DNA of 64,000 bases. It comes from Ancylostoma caninum (lineage: Eukaryota > Nematoda > Chromadorea > Rhabditida > Ancylostomatidae). The notes below the pieces were generated by a model. That model was not told the DNA's origin and made no database searches. It saw only the letters and a list, made by a program, of their open reading frames with translations. The position numbers were made by a program, and so were the translations under genes. Shown here piece by piece: positions 43,203 to 57,600 of this stretch (position 1 is the stretch's first letter; every line of letters begins with the position of its first letter). The DNA lies in NCBI GenBank assembly GCA_037903475.1, contig JBAJFG010000264.1, positions 124,001-188,000 of the forward strand. Direction: 5' to 3'.

Positions 43203-45619
43203 CATTTGACCAACATATAATTGTCCAACAAAGTCTGAATTCGAGAAGGTCATGAACCATGAAATGGTCGAGCAGAAGCAAAACGGCGGAAGGAACCTCT
43301 CCACTGGTGATATAGTGTACCCCTGAGAGAATGCAGTGGCTGCTCAGTCAGAGCGTCATCGTGTTTGGGTAGTAAACGATAAGGAGTGATCGCTCAAGTT
43401 GGTCGTGTCTTCCAGGAATCAGTAACCAAAATAATGGGTTTCCTAGAAATGTGAACACCTATAACATTGGGAAACACAGTAACGTTTGTACCAGAAAACA
43501 ACGAGGGAGGGGTAGACCACTGGAATAACCATGGGTAGTGCCCCGTCTCCATAGCTCCCTTCTATACACTCTGCCACCGCCAAGCCCCTCTTTCCAGCAG
43601 ACTGTAAATCAGTGATGCCGAGGGACCGAAGACCCGTAGGACACGAAAACGAGCAATGGTCTAGAGCAGGGAAGTTCCAGGACGGAACATCAAAATGACC
43701 GTATGGTGTGCAGGAATAACATAAACACAAGAAAGAAGGTCACAGACGGCCATAAACTACTACTGGAACTACTACGATACGGGAAGTGAGGAAGCCTGAA
43801 AAGGGGGATCCAAGATCCCATTAATTACTTCTTTAGTTGCATAATAAAAGGATAACTAAGTGGCCGGGGCCTGAATAAAAGGCGTCCGTACTATCTTGTT
43901 GAGTTCCCTCTTCACTTTCCTTTGTCCATTATGTTGTAATTCTTCTTGGTTCTCCTGATTTTCCCGGGACACCATCTCTCGCACCCTTTCATCTCTGATG
44001 TCTCTTGCTTTCCTGTTCCTGGGATGTTGGTTAGTGTGACTGGCCAAATAAATGGTGTGGGCGTGTGTTGGAAACCTGACAAAAGAAAATTCCGACCTGA
44101 TCAGAGTGAAAAGAAAGTGCAAGCGTTGCGGTCACAGTCAGGTCCACATCGGGTTGGCGGCGGGAAAACGTGTGAAAAAAAAACTGCCAGAGTCGGTTAA
44201 GGTCATCTGGCTACCGTCTCACTCGGGGCACTGCCAAGAGGTACCCGACCTAAATAGCGTCAGATGAGCTCAGCGACTGAGTGAGAGCTTACGACCAGCC
44301 GCATAGCCCTGTAGCAAGGCCGCCGCAGTCCATCCTTGCGCTGCTAGAGGAACTGTGTGCTCTTCCCAGAAATCAAAGATACGATTTAGTGAGCTAGACG
44401 TGTTTAGAGTTAAATCTGAATTTTTTTTCGCAAGAAATTACGAAGGTTTGAAATCTCGAAGCGAAGTAAACGCGCACTGGTTTTGACAACGTTGATGCTG
44501 CTTCTCATTGAGGAAGAAGAAAACTAAAATCATCCTTTTCTTTTAAAATTTCGAGGGTTTTTTCAAGTTGGTTTTTTTTCATATTTGACTATATGACATA
44601 TTTGACTAACAAGGGGTGGTCATCAGCAGGGCTTTGAAGTGCAAAGTACGGCCACCTCAATAAGTGTCAAAATGGGATTGATTTAGAGCAGGGGTAACCA
44701 ACAGCCGCACAGCACTGTTATGGTAGGTTCCTGACAGCCACACAGCCTAAGCAAGGGTGGCACTAATTAGACCGTTTCCCGTCTCACTCGCTTTATCAGC
44801 GTACGATGGATAGTGCGTAAAAAACGGATGGGGTAACGGCTGCAACGGCGGCTAGGCCCTGCAAATAAAACGCAAAGCTTCTGACGTCAAACTGACTCAA
44901 AAACGTAAAACCTATCGAGGAATCAGCTTTGCTCTAGCAGTTACAACTTTGAGAAAAATCATCTTCAATTCCAGTTTCAAGTTCGTCAAGTTCAAGTTTA
45001 TACCGTCTACTATCGTCTCCTACATCTGCACATAAATTATCCTTGACTAGAATACACAGTGAAGAAGAGCATCATAAGGAAAAAAATTGGTTGCTGAATG
45101 TGTGATAACGCAAGAAATATGACTCTTGCTGTAAGAAGGAATCAGCTCATACCAGCCTAAATTAGCACGAATCAGCGAAAAAAATGTAGCGTTATAAGGT
45201 ACGGAAACTAAAGTATCATAAAAATTGCAATTTATACTACTTCAACAGAGTTTGAAAACAACATGTAACATAAAATTCTATCGCAAAGCATCCAATCCAT
45301 CACACGCTTAGAAAAACTGAAGTCTTCAACGAATATAGAATTCACTGAGGTAAGAAATTTCAATGAAAGGCGAGGTCAATCAATATAAACGCATCATGTA
45401 TGCCTTACTTGGTGACAACGGAAAGAGCACGTTAGAGAGATGATGTTGGTCATCTCAGCTCCATCTGCTTGAAGGCACTCCGAATGAATAATTCCATATA
45501 TCACTAATGTCCGAAATAGATAACAATAATGCTTGTTTGGGTCGAATGGAGGTATACGAGCTGCTAGCTGTCGCCATAGCAATGATGCCTGATCGAACCG
45601 AATTGAGGTATAGGAGCTG
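43203..45619. other. No gene recognised downstream of the carrier gene
   Basis: Open frames at 43443-43730, 43856-44122 (basic, RKARDIRDERVREMV) and 43946-44267 have no domain I can name. CAGGGGTAACCAACAGCCG at 44688-44706 resembles an hAT-type terminal sequence, but the partner end was not found. The 3' untranslated region of the carrier gene should extend from 45619 to lower coordinates. Confidence 0.4.
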
Positions 45620-48600
45620 CTATCTGTTGCCATCCTCATAGGGTTTGAATGTTCGGCGAAGCAGCTCATAAACGGTATTTATTATACCCCACGCCAGCAA
45701 CGACCGAGTGAAATTAAGATGAACCTTAAACAATGTGTTAACAAAAACTAAACCAAGAAAAACGTGAAAACAATGCGAATATATGCTTTCTTACTCCAAG
45801 ATAAAGTCCTCTAATAGACTTCTCTCTTTCCAACCATACTTCGGAAAAGACCCTGAAGGGATTCTCGTATGCTACACCGACCTGAACAGGTAATGAAAAT
45901 CAAGATACTGATTAAGTGAACAAGACCAAAAACAGGCTATAAACCTTGCTTTGCATGTGGTTCTTGACAACATTCATAGGGAAAAAGACGGTCGATATCG
46001 ATGCGCCGAGAATTGCTCCAGACACAAAATCAGCAAGCAACTGTGTGGCAGTATGATTGAGCATGGGATTGGCATCAATCACCTTCAAAATGATCAAGAC
46101 ATCATGAGTTATGATAAAGGGCTAAATTTGCCTGCCACGTGAGCGTCAATGTGAAATTAAATTCTAAGCGATATTTATCAAGAGGACGTGTACAGGAGAG
46201 GGAGAGGTTATGGTGCAGCGCAACAAATAAAGATAAGCTTTGGGAAGTGGAAGTATATAGTAATGAATTCAAGAGCATTATGGATGTGGGTTAGTGCCCA
46301 GAAAAAGAAGAACGCCACGCGACGTGTACAGCGCAGGGAGTGCGTAATTACGATTTAAGATTTACGATTCACGGTCAATTTTCGCAAATTTTTTTTTACG
46401 ATTTACGATAGACGGAAAAGTGGTCTTGATTTCGTAACAAAATCGTAAATAACAGAAAGTTTGCCATAGGACTTTCTTTAAGAGTGCAAATCTGTATAGT
46501 TTGTCTTCGTTTGCATTTCAAATTCGGGTAGTTTAGGGTGTTTGCATTTCAATTCGGATAGGTTGGCATCAAATTCGCATAGTTTCGCTATAGTTTTCAT
46601 TATTCGGAGACGGCGGCTTATACCAAAATCATTTTCGAGATTTTTGTAGAGAGACCTGTTAGAATCATGGAGATGAAAAACTTACATGAGGTGCTACAGG
46701 AACATCAATAGCCACAGTCTCTTTTCCTAACGGTGTTACGCTATCGCAGGAATCACAAGCAGTCCACTAAACGTATGTTTTCCATCAAAAATTTGGCTTT
46801 GTTTTTTTTTCAAATTCAAATTCGGTTTCGAGTAGTGCACAAAGAGCTATTTTCTGGCTGGTGTCAACCAATCGATAACAGCTATTAATAATGAATGGCA
46901 AGAAATTATCCTTTTCTGCCTTTCGACTCCATAGGATAATTGTAAAGGCATTGAATCCGTATGTGCCCTATGCAGTGACGGCTGGAAGACACCCAATTCA
47001 TGTCAGTCACCGAATTTTGGGAGCACTGGGGGATGGATAGGTCTGTTGAAACAGAAACAGATAAAATCATGGACCTTGTTGACTGCAGGAGCACTGAATA
47101 GACTGAAGGGACTTCTCTTCCTCAGCGATGAGTAAGAATAACTCTTCCAAAACTTAGACGCTGAAGACATCGAAAAAGCCTTGTTCCTCCATCATAATGA
47201 GGTCAATTTTCAGTACACATTGATTCGCATGTATTTTCTAGCCGAAAACTGGATTCATCACAAGCTCGGAAAGACACCCTATTAGGAAAGGTCTGGCCAA
47301 TACGATTTTACAAGGAGAGATCCAACGTCTCACTCAGTGAAATTTTTCCTCGGCTGAATGTGAATCTTTGTGGATTTGCCCGCCCCGCCAGTGGCATGCA
47401 CTTCTTCGGTTCACCAGAACTGAGGCATTTTCAACCGAATCTCGAAGCCGAGTCCAAAATGGTAACAGGCGAGGCATTTGGTAAATTCTACCCGTGGCCT
47501 GGTCTAACTACTGTCGAACACTTCGAGTAGCATTTCATCTCCTAGAATAAGTTACCGTTTTCTGAGATGTCAAAGTTCGTTGAATATATCCAGATCATCC
47601 TCAGCGATGCGAATAGGACAAAAGACCATTTTAATAAGCAATGTCTACTCATCAATAAAAATGGCCCACTTTTCCGAAAAATTTCGCAACAATGTTTATT
47701 AGAGGGATTAAAGTAAATGGTGTCGCAAGTTAAGCACTGACCAGCAATGCTTTTGTTCAAAATCCACTTTGCCCATTTTTTGCCATGTTTGGTTGCCAAG
47801 AAGGCAAGTCGACCAGTGATTTAGTTGCGCCCAACGTGGCTGCTAACATTTTTACGGCTGTTTCAGAATTCTCGTCTAGCCTCCAGAACTATGGATTCTC
47901 CGCTCTCTATTTTGTCACAAGAAAAATACATGAAAAATAAAAAGTTTCCTGTGGGAGCAATTTTATGTAGTAATTGGGATTTTTATGAATATTACTAAAT
48001 ACCAGTTCATTTCACATTTTCCGCTCAAGGACCGCAGTCTATACGACTCCTGCATTCTTAATTTCAGAAAATCAATGCTAACAAAACAGGAAGAGAGTGG
48101 CGATCTGACGGCAATGTATCCTTGAGGTACGCCTGCAGGCAAAGCGCGTACCTGCGGGGCCTTTCTCACACCTCATCTGGCGATGGATTCATGATCGATT
48201 GCGTTGGAGAAAATGCAAATATAAATAGAGAACAGGAAATTCTAGAAAAATCCTACAGAGCATCCTATGTGGGGATGAGGTTTTGGAGTTTTGGATTTAT
48301 CCAAGCTACGCAACCCGTGCAATAATTGTTTAAAAAAGACATCATGATACAAAACAGATACCTAATTCGAGATAAGAACGTCGAATAACCCCAGTTTACA
48401 AAGATTCAGCAGATCCTGAAAATGTAATATCTACTGTAAAGGCTTGGAACACTTCAGAAATGGCACTTTGATACGAAATTGATATTAAATTCATGATCAG
48501 CATGTTAAATAAGCCCTGGCTGAAAGTTTAATTTCTTAAAACCGTCGAATTTTTAAAATTTGAATTGCGGCTTTATTTAAACTTTCTTGGACATCACTCC

Positions 48601-51600
48601 TCAATTTCTCGACTTCCGCTTCCTCCTCAAACTCTGCATTGGGCTCGGTATGTGGGCGGGGCGATGGGCGTAGCCGCTATCCGCTGCAGCAAACACGCAA
48701 AATCTCCGCAGGGTACAGGTTCCCAAGCCAGGTTATCACTGTCAGCAAGCCTTGGGAGCCTCTTTACCACTCGAGGAACCATCTTGTTGATGAAACTGGT
48801 GAATTTGAACTTGGAACGCGATATTTTATTTGAAAGCAATTTGCATCAGTTTTATGCGGCGAGAACGAAGAGCACTTCGACCCTCATCACATCCTTAAGT
48901 TTTCGACAAGTAGCTCAATCCCAAGTTAAGTTATGATGGGAAGTTCCGCCTTAAACATGTCACTGATCATATCTTTTTGACCGCGACTGTAGGAACAAGC
49001 AGGATGAAAGTGATGGAAACGTGGAGGAACAGGAATCAGCGTCAGAACAAAATAGAAAATTGTAAATGAACACAATGGGAAACGGACCTTTTGCACCCGC
49101 TATAATTAGCGGTGGGGCTGCAGGCAGGATGAGGAGCGCCGCGATTGGTTAACTGCTAGCAGCTCGTTAATGAGGGGTCACGCCGCATTGCGAGGAACGC
49201 GACTAAGGAGCAGGATTGGGACGAGTTGCATTGTCAATGTTAGTCGGGTTACTGGTTTTTTCCTAATTAACTTCCTCATGAGTTACTTTAATGTGCTACG
49301 TTCCAAGAGGTGTGGCAGTCTTGGCTCAGCGTGAATTTTTTATACGCTTCAGCTCATTGTGCAAGGTTCAGATTCTGAATTTAAGCTGTACATGCTTTTC
49401 AATGATGTTTCAACAGACTAGGTTTTGCACTTATTTAGTGAAGCATTACTTAAATATGCACTCATTATTGCCGCCGCATGTGCCTATCACATAACCCTAG
49501 ATCAAAGTAAACCTGTTTAAGCAAGTTTACCTCTTCAAAATTTTTGAGGAAAAACTGAGGCCAAAAAGTTCATTGCGAGAAGGAAAGCAAGGTTTGAGAG
49601 CATCTATATTTATTACTAGACGGTGTACCCGGCTTCGCTCGGGTGTTTTACTACCCCGGCAATTTCACACCAATGAGGACATTTGCTAGTGCCGACAAAT
49701 TCATTGCGGATGCCTATAGTTTTGGAGGTAAACATATTAGCAGGCTCATGTAACCGTAATCGAAAAGTTAGTACTGTTATTTCAGTGTCAATTTCATGGA
49801 AAGCAGTTGCCATATTCGTACTTAGGGTTTAGCGTCTTCGATTGATCCAGTGGACACAATGTTACCCTGTCCCTTTCCAGAAGCGGAGAAAGAGCAAAAG
49901 AAGTTACTGAGTCGATATACCCGTGGAGAATAGTTGTCATATTCGTGTACAGCGCAATGGAAAATCCTAGTAGACACGTCTTCACCGGCCCGTGGACGAA
50001 AATGGCGAAAAATCTTACCAATAATTCGAAATTCAGCGCAAAATTTTCATCATATTCGTGTTCAGCGCATCGACAAACCACGGTAGACCTGTCCCTACCG
50101 ACTGTCGGGCAAAAATATCGAAAAATCAATAAAATCGATGAATCGATATTTGGTGCAAAACGGTTATCATACTCGTGTTCAGCGCATTGAGAAACCCCAG
50201 TAGACCTGTCCCAACCGACTGTCGGGCAAAAATATCGAAAAAAAATCAATGAAATTGATAAATCGATATTTGGTGCAAAACGGTTATCATATTCGTGTTC
50301 AGCGCATTGAGAAACCCAGTAGACCTGTCCCAACCGGCTGTCGGGCAAAAATATCGGAAAATCAATAAAATCGATAATTCGATATTTGGTGCAAAACGGT
50401 TATCATATTCGTGTTCAGCGCATTGAGAAACCCCAGTAGACCTGTCCCTACCGACTGTCGGGCAAAAATATCGAAAAATCAATAAAATCGATAAATCGAT
50501 ATTTGGTGCAAAACGGTTATCATATTCGTGTTCAGCGCATTGAGAAACCCCAGTAGACCTGTCCTCGCCGCCCCTGAGCAGAAGTAGCGAAAAATCAATA
50601 AAATCGATAAATCAATCGATAATGCCTGACACGAAGTATCCTAAAACCTCCGCCGGCCTCTGATGGGTATGTGTGCAAAGTTTGGTCCCGATCGGTTAAC
50701 CCTCCGCGATTTCTATAAGGAACATACATACATACACACACACACATACATTCTACTTTATATATACAGACAGACTAGATGGCATACCTGACTTTGCTTG
50801 GGCGTTTTACCATCACGACTATTCAAAACTGATGAAGACAATTGCTACTTTCGAAATAAATCCTTTCGAAATGCTTATAATTCTATAATTTATCAGCATG
50901 CTAACTCCCTTTTTATCGACCAGTAAGAAAAGTCAGCAAAGTCACTTTTGCTGATAATCTGATTCGGACAAAAAGTTGCACGAATTTTTCAACTTAAAAA
51001 AAAAAACGTTTGTCCTGATTGTAACTACGAAATAAAATAGCCATATAAACTGCATTTAATATTCAATTCCATCTTCAAGTTTTTGCCGTCTTTCGTGTTA
51101 CTTGCCTTCACTATCAGAACCATGATGTTTCTCAGCAAACTATAATCAATTAGTTGATTCTGTCTGAACAGGTCTGACATATGAGACTGTTTCCCCCGTG
51201 GCACTGCTTCAGGGCACATCAACTTTGGCATACAGTTAATTAACACCTTAGGAAATGACCTCATCATCCTCACATATGTAGATTGTCTATAGTATGACAA
51301 ATTTACCACATGAATCCACATAGATAATGTTTTCTTTTGCCCTTATTATCACATTAAAGAAGACATTTAAATCTCCACACTGTATTACTACCAACTAACA
51401 CAGAAATTAACAAATAGAAGTGAAACACGTTAGTAGAAATGGAGTAGGAAATAAATTTCAGCATGGTACTAAAGAACTGATGTAGAAATGCCGTTTCTTT
51501 CACTTTAAATAAGTTCTTGCTAAACGGATCACACCATGTATTTCTAAAAGCAGATCAAGGTAGATCAAAGCCCTGAAACCTGCGTTCTGATCTCAATCAT

Positions 51601-54600
51601 TTCTGAGAGAGGGGCGGCCACTCGGGCAAGATTTGCCGCGCTGCCCACCCTCAGCGGTGGGACGCACGCAGCGCATCCGTGCGTTCCCGCCTGCTAATTA
51701 GCGGCGGGTGCAAATGGTCAGTATTGAAAATTTTCACACGGTGAAGGACATGCTGGGATAGCGCAAACCAAGTAAGTGTAACAGAAACCTAGTTCCTGCA
51801 ACAATTTTCAGCATTGAAGGAACGATCTGCATTTTTCGAAGGCAACACTTTGCGCACCCTTGGTTCTATCAGGTTGTTGCGAAATTATTTGCCGAAATGG
51901 ATACCCCAGTTCAACGTAACTCAAAGTGTTGTAACTCGGCTCAAACAAAACCTTGTTCATCAGTTCATCAGCCATTCAATTCGGTACATCCTTTCCGAAA
52001 ATCCAGCAAGGATTGCACGCCTCTATAACGAAAACTGAGATAACAATTATTCTTCACCTCGCAAACTTTTGGAAAGCGATTTCAGCATGCTCCAGATCAG
52101 CAATCTGCCGCTCGCAGGATTGCCTCTGGAGCTCGGAAAAATAATTTACGGTAGTGTAATGGTCTGAGAATTGGGGAGTGAGGACCTCGACGCCTTACTG
52201 CATCAGTTTTTGCCGGATGAGTTTTGGAATGTGAGGCATAATTCTACCCTGCAATAAGGGAAAACCAGCTTTTGTTCACCGCTGCCGACCACATCTATAC
52301 CAGGTTTGTGGATATCAACTCGAAATTAGGATGCTAGGACTCTGCTGTCAATGCTTCACTAGGGTGGAGAAGGCTGCAGTGGATCACTCTTACAGCACCA
52401 TCAAATTTCCGACACAACCTTCCAAGTAAGAAGAGTTGATTTAAGAAAACTTAGAGATGGGAGGACGCGTCTACCGCACCAAATCCACGATTCCTTTTAT
52501 TATACAGAACCAAGCTTCAGCAGTAGTTATAACACGGCATGAAATAGTTTTTTTTTTTTGAGAATTAGGTTAGAAAAGATGTCACAAAGGGTGAGACGCC
52601 GATCATCAGTCAGATCGTGGGCTGCCCCCTTCCGCACCTCTCTTATCATATCGAATGAATTCAAATGTTTTGAAACTGCAGTATAATGAGCATCCACCCC
52701 TGCCCTCAACATCCAAATGGTAAAACCCGGTTCCACACCTGTCCTCAACGCTCGATCGACAACCTGCGGTCACGACCATGGTTGCCTTGGGATCGAAATC
52801 GACGGAAGGAAAATTTGCGATCAAATAACCCACTGCCCATTGCGAAGACGATTCCAAGCCAAAACAATCGCAAGATTAGCGCATACCTCCAACTAAGAGT
52901 GATCGAGTTTGAAATCATTAACCATAACCACCCGAAAATCACGTCGGCTCATCGTTTGTTCGCGATTTTATGAAAACCCTCAGGAAAGAGCTAGCCAGAA
53001 TATTCGATTAATATTCGAAAGAGGAGGAAAAGCCCTAACAGATGGTTATATAAGTTGGGCTGACATTCCTCAAATTGGGCAGAAGAAAAAAGCTCAACTG
53101 AGCATACCCCGAAACGGCAATTATTTCCACAACAGCCTCATATGAGGAATAAATCTATTAGGAGGTGAACCGAAAATCGGACAGTCCTGAAAAGAAGAGG
53201 AGAAAATGCTGCATAATTCTGGTTAGAACACTGACCTTATTCTCAATATCTTATAGGAACGAAATGAAAATCTTTGAGACCAAGGAAAATGGTGAAATTA
53301 GTTACTTTCCTCGTTTTCTCTGCGCAGACGAAACGAAATCATATGTGCTGCAGATGTGAAGGAAGAGCAAGAAATTCTCTAAAAGGTGATAAAGATGCGG
53401 CAAATATGTGCCCTTCACTAAGTTGGAGTTTCAGATAAGGCAGTTATAAGCAAGAATAGAACTCTTGCCACTTTTCTTTGCGATCAAAACCACGGTCAAG
53501 CCTACGATAGTAATTTAACAAGGAGGAGGGGGGTCGGGGAGGAGGAGGTTAGTATGATAGTCGCAAGGTAGGGGAGATAGGGAAATTCCCTTTTTAACCA
53601 GCGAGATCCAAGCTCGAATCTTCGCGAGAATGATAGTTCTGCAAACACTTCAACATGCTCTTTTTCTTTTAGTACCTAGAATAACAAGAGTAAAATCCTC
53701 GGTGAACACTTTCTCCTCAAGCTTCAACGTTTTATTTGGCTGTAAATCGAGTCCTAGGATCCAATAAATAAGTATATAGCTCAAAATGCATTTCCGTGGA
53801 TTGTGTCCTAGAACCTTTGGACATGAAATGGCGCTCCAAAGGCATGAAGGTCGTTTCCCAAAATCAAGCATTATGAGGAAGCCAAATCCCACGACTTGTC
53901 GTAAAGTGGAACTTTTTTTTATGGCGATAAAAGCACATGTAACAAAACCGCAAAATTTGTTGAATTTGGGGTATGTCGACATTCAGTAACTGTTGAAATC
54001 AGGAGGGCACGTAAAGAACGACTGCATGCATAGGGAAGAGCAAATCTTCCTCTATTGTAATCTGTTGGAGCTGTTCCCTCCTACAAAGTAGCTGTGCAGT
54101 TAGTCGTCTCAGAACAACATCAGATTCTTGAACTTGCGCTTTTTTTACCTTTTCTTTTTCATGGCTCTTTTTCAGCGGCTGTGTAAAAGATGACAAAACC
54201 TTGAATATGATTTCGAAAGAGGAAGTCATGCTCTATATTCTTCCAAGATTTCAGCTCTCAAAGTTACCTTTCACGTCTTTTATTCCGCTGGCAAACCGAC
54301 GGTAAGCCGTTGGTAAAAATGGCCATTTTCCGGTTTTTTTTCACCAATGAATTTCCATTCAAATTTAACCCTAATAAACTAAATCTCTCAATATGGGAAG
54401 TAGTGTAACATAAAGTGCAAATCTTCCTGATATCAGGATGACTTCAGCCATTTTCCTAGGTCACATGCCAACCCTTTTTAAACAACCATACATCCACACA
54501 TGTGTGGTTCTAAGTCTGAGCGAAGTAAAACCACTCAAACGCGACTTCCGTAGTCCGAAAAAAGTTCTTATGATTTGTTTTTGTTCATACTCGTGGATAT

Positions 54601-57600
54601 CTACGTCCAATTGCTCCACATCCATTTTTCCGTGTTGCCAAAATAAGGCTCCGGCGGGATCGAACTCTTATCCTGTTTGGGCTCGAATACGACTTCTGCG
54701 TCATTCAAATTGCTTATAATAAGATTGCAGAGTGCGCGACAGACACATGTGTGACAACCGACTGGTTTTTCAATTCATGAAATTGGAAATTCAAAAGTAA
54801 AATTTAAAAGTTGAGAATTGAAAGAATTAATTGTAAAAAATTAGTTGAATTCAAAAGGTATCTTCTATACACTTCAAAAATTGCTACAATACAATGATTG
54901 AAAATGTAAAAAGGAATTAATTGTTCTAGGGGGGGGGAGGGGGGAAAGGTCGCCTCGGCGGCGATCTTTACCAACACCATGCTTGATTCCGATCAAAACA
55001 ACGACGGCATGAATGAATTATGGAATATTCAACATCACCAAGAGGTAGGAACTTGAATGTTGCTATTGTTCAGGTTTCTCCATTTTGGAAATAGTATTTG
55101 AGTGTATTCTGTGTTGAAATTTGAGCAGCATTTTCCTCATCAAATTGACAACTCGTCGCGCCGCCAACATCGATTCCGCAAAACCCTTCCCCCCCACTCC
55201 GCGTCAATCATTGACACGCATCAGAACCTTCAGACTCCCTTTACTTCACAGACCCTATCGCACCTGCGTTTCTGACTAGCAATAGCCCACCGTCATCCTT
55301 TATGCACCTAAGCTAACCCAGACTATACCATCGTTCATATCACGCAGAAAACTGTAGTCCTGTCCAGCCATCATTCCATGGTAAATCGATTGCACATAGC
55401 TGCTTTTATCGATTTTCGTCAACCGAAATCAATAAGCGCGCCGAAGTGCGAGGATATAATATGTAAAGCTAGTCTGGATATGAGATAAATTAATGCGAGC
55501 GAAGCAAGCTTTGAAAAAAGTCACTACTGAAGTCCGACGTTAGCTGGACGAGCCGGCCAGACTGGTTTTACAACGAACGAACACCCCAACTTTTGCTTTT
55601 CAACGGGAACAAGGAGGGCAAGAGGAGGAGGGCTAGGGAATGGTCATTGCTATCACCGGAGTTAGGTTTCCATCAGAATTTTTGTAGCATCTGATTTGAA
55701 CGCGTGTTGGTGAGACGTGATTCTTTACATCTTCTCTTCTCTTAGGAGCCCACCCTGATAACCGCTCTCCAAGTGGGAAAAAAAAACAACATATCACAGC
55801 ATCAATGATAAAATGAATCGAATATTGGGAGTGCTCGCTGTTTAATAGTGAAGAAAAGTTTGGAAATCGAAACATGGACAAAAAGGATAATCGGAGGAAA
55901 AGGTCAAACGCGATCACTTGCAGTCGTCTCCAGATTTTCTGGGCTAAGCAGAGGCGACACATTCGTGCGAGCGATACAGAGTTCCCAAGTACGGTCGTCA
56001 TTGAACCTCGGCATAGTAGTCAGTTGGTAAACTTGTTAGCCGAACACGAGGCTAGTAATACTTTTTATTGGCCAACGTTTTGGCGGCTTCGCCTTCTTCA
56101 GGGCCTGAAAGGAGCAAACGATGTATGAAAGTAGCCGCACAAACGCCTCTTCAGTCAAACATTAGATCGAGGCCATACCCAAAAAACCAGCAAACCCCTT
56201 GGAAGTCGGAATCTCACCTCTGCAAGTCCACCGAACGCTGGTGTTGTTAGTGGCGACCGAACGCGTTAGACTTGTCAGTAGAGTGAGGCTTGAGGGAGAA
56301 GGAGAGTGAGACCGAAACGTTGGCCAATAAAAAGTACTAGACGGTGTACCCGGCTTCGCTCGGGTGTTCAATCTCCCGGCTATTTAAAGCTGATGCCAAC
56401 ATTTGTTGGACCAAAAAATCCTTTCAAAATGTTCATCACTTGATGATCAGCTCAAGTGACCCTCCTTCACCCTGCCCCCCTTCCCTCAAAAAATGGGGTG
56501 AAGTTGCTTGACCGGTAAACAAATTCTTATAAAGTGCTTGCCTCATCCACGTTCAGCGTTTCAGAAAGTCCCAGAAGGCACATTTTCACCGACCCGTGTG
56601 CAAGAATGTCGAAAAATCAATATAACAGATAAGTCGATATTACTGTCAAAACGGTTATCATATCCGTGTTCAGCGCACTGCGATACCCCGGTAGACATGT
56701 CTTTACCCCTCAGTGGGCAAGAATAGTAAAAAATCAATAGAATCAATAAGTCGACATTTCGCTCAAAATGGTTGCCATATCCGTGTTCAGCGTATTGAGG
56801 TGCCCCAGTAGACATGTCCTCACCGCCTCCTGGGCAAGTATAGCGAAAAATCAGTAAAATCAATAAATCGATGATTTGGCGCAAAATGGTGGTCGTATTC
56901 GTGTTCAGCGCATTGAGATACCTCAGTAGGCATGTTCTCGCTAGTCCCTAGTCAAGAAGAGTGAAAAATCAATAAAATCGACATAATCGATAAGCCAATC
57001 GATAATCCCAGGTGCAAGGTAGCCTATAACCTCCGCCGGCCCCCGAAGAACCCACGTGCAAAATTTGGTCCCGATCGGTTCATCCTCCGCAATTTCTATT
57101 CCGAACATACAAACATACAAACAAACACACACAGACTTTCGCTTTTATATATACAGATTGGCGCCAAATGGTGGTCGTATTCGTGTTCAGCGCATTGAGA
57201 TACCTCAGTAGGCATGTTCTCGCTAGTCCCTAGTCAAGAAGAGTGAAAAATCAATAAAATCGACATAATCGACAAGCCTATCGATAATCCCAGGTGCAAG
57301 GTAGCCTATAACCTCCGCCGGCCCCCGAAGAACCCACGTGCAAAATTTGGTCCCGATCGGTTCATCCTCCGCAATTTCTATTCCGAACATACAAACATAC
57401 AAACAAACACACACAGACTTTCGCTTTTATATATACAGATTGGCGCCAAATGGTGGTCGTATTCGTGTTCAGCGCATTGAGATACCTCAGTAGGCATGTT
57501 CTCGCTAGTCCCTAGTCAAGAAGAGTGAAAAATCAATAAAATCGACATAATCGACAAGCCTATCGATAATCCCAGGTGCAAAGTAGCCTATAACCTCCGC

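Noticed and set aside
44040..44270. Basic plus-strand frame with CKRCGHSQ, a possible zinc-binding domain
   Set aside because: Only one CxxC and no further ligands in a family order; no neighbouring support.
47963..48169. Minus-strand residues LPAGVPQGYIAV resembling a LINE RT block (GVPQGS)
   Set aside because: The match is a few residues only and no other RT motif is adjacent.
49794..50482. Frame with repeated CAEHEYDNRFAPNID units
   Set aside because: Translation of the family T tandem units; the period is not a protein repeat under selection as far as can be seen.
49940..50600. Regular repeats that might suggest a CRISPR array
   Set aside because: Units are 116-120 bp, contiguous and similar over their whole length; there are no unique spacers, and the context is eukaryotic.
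54620..54725. Possible tRNA gene on the minus strand (B-box-like GAGTTCGATCCCG)
   Set aside because: No acceptable A box or cloverleaf could be drawn; at best a SINE or tRNA remnant.
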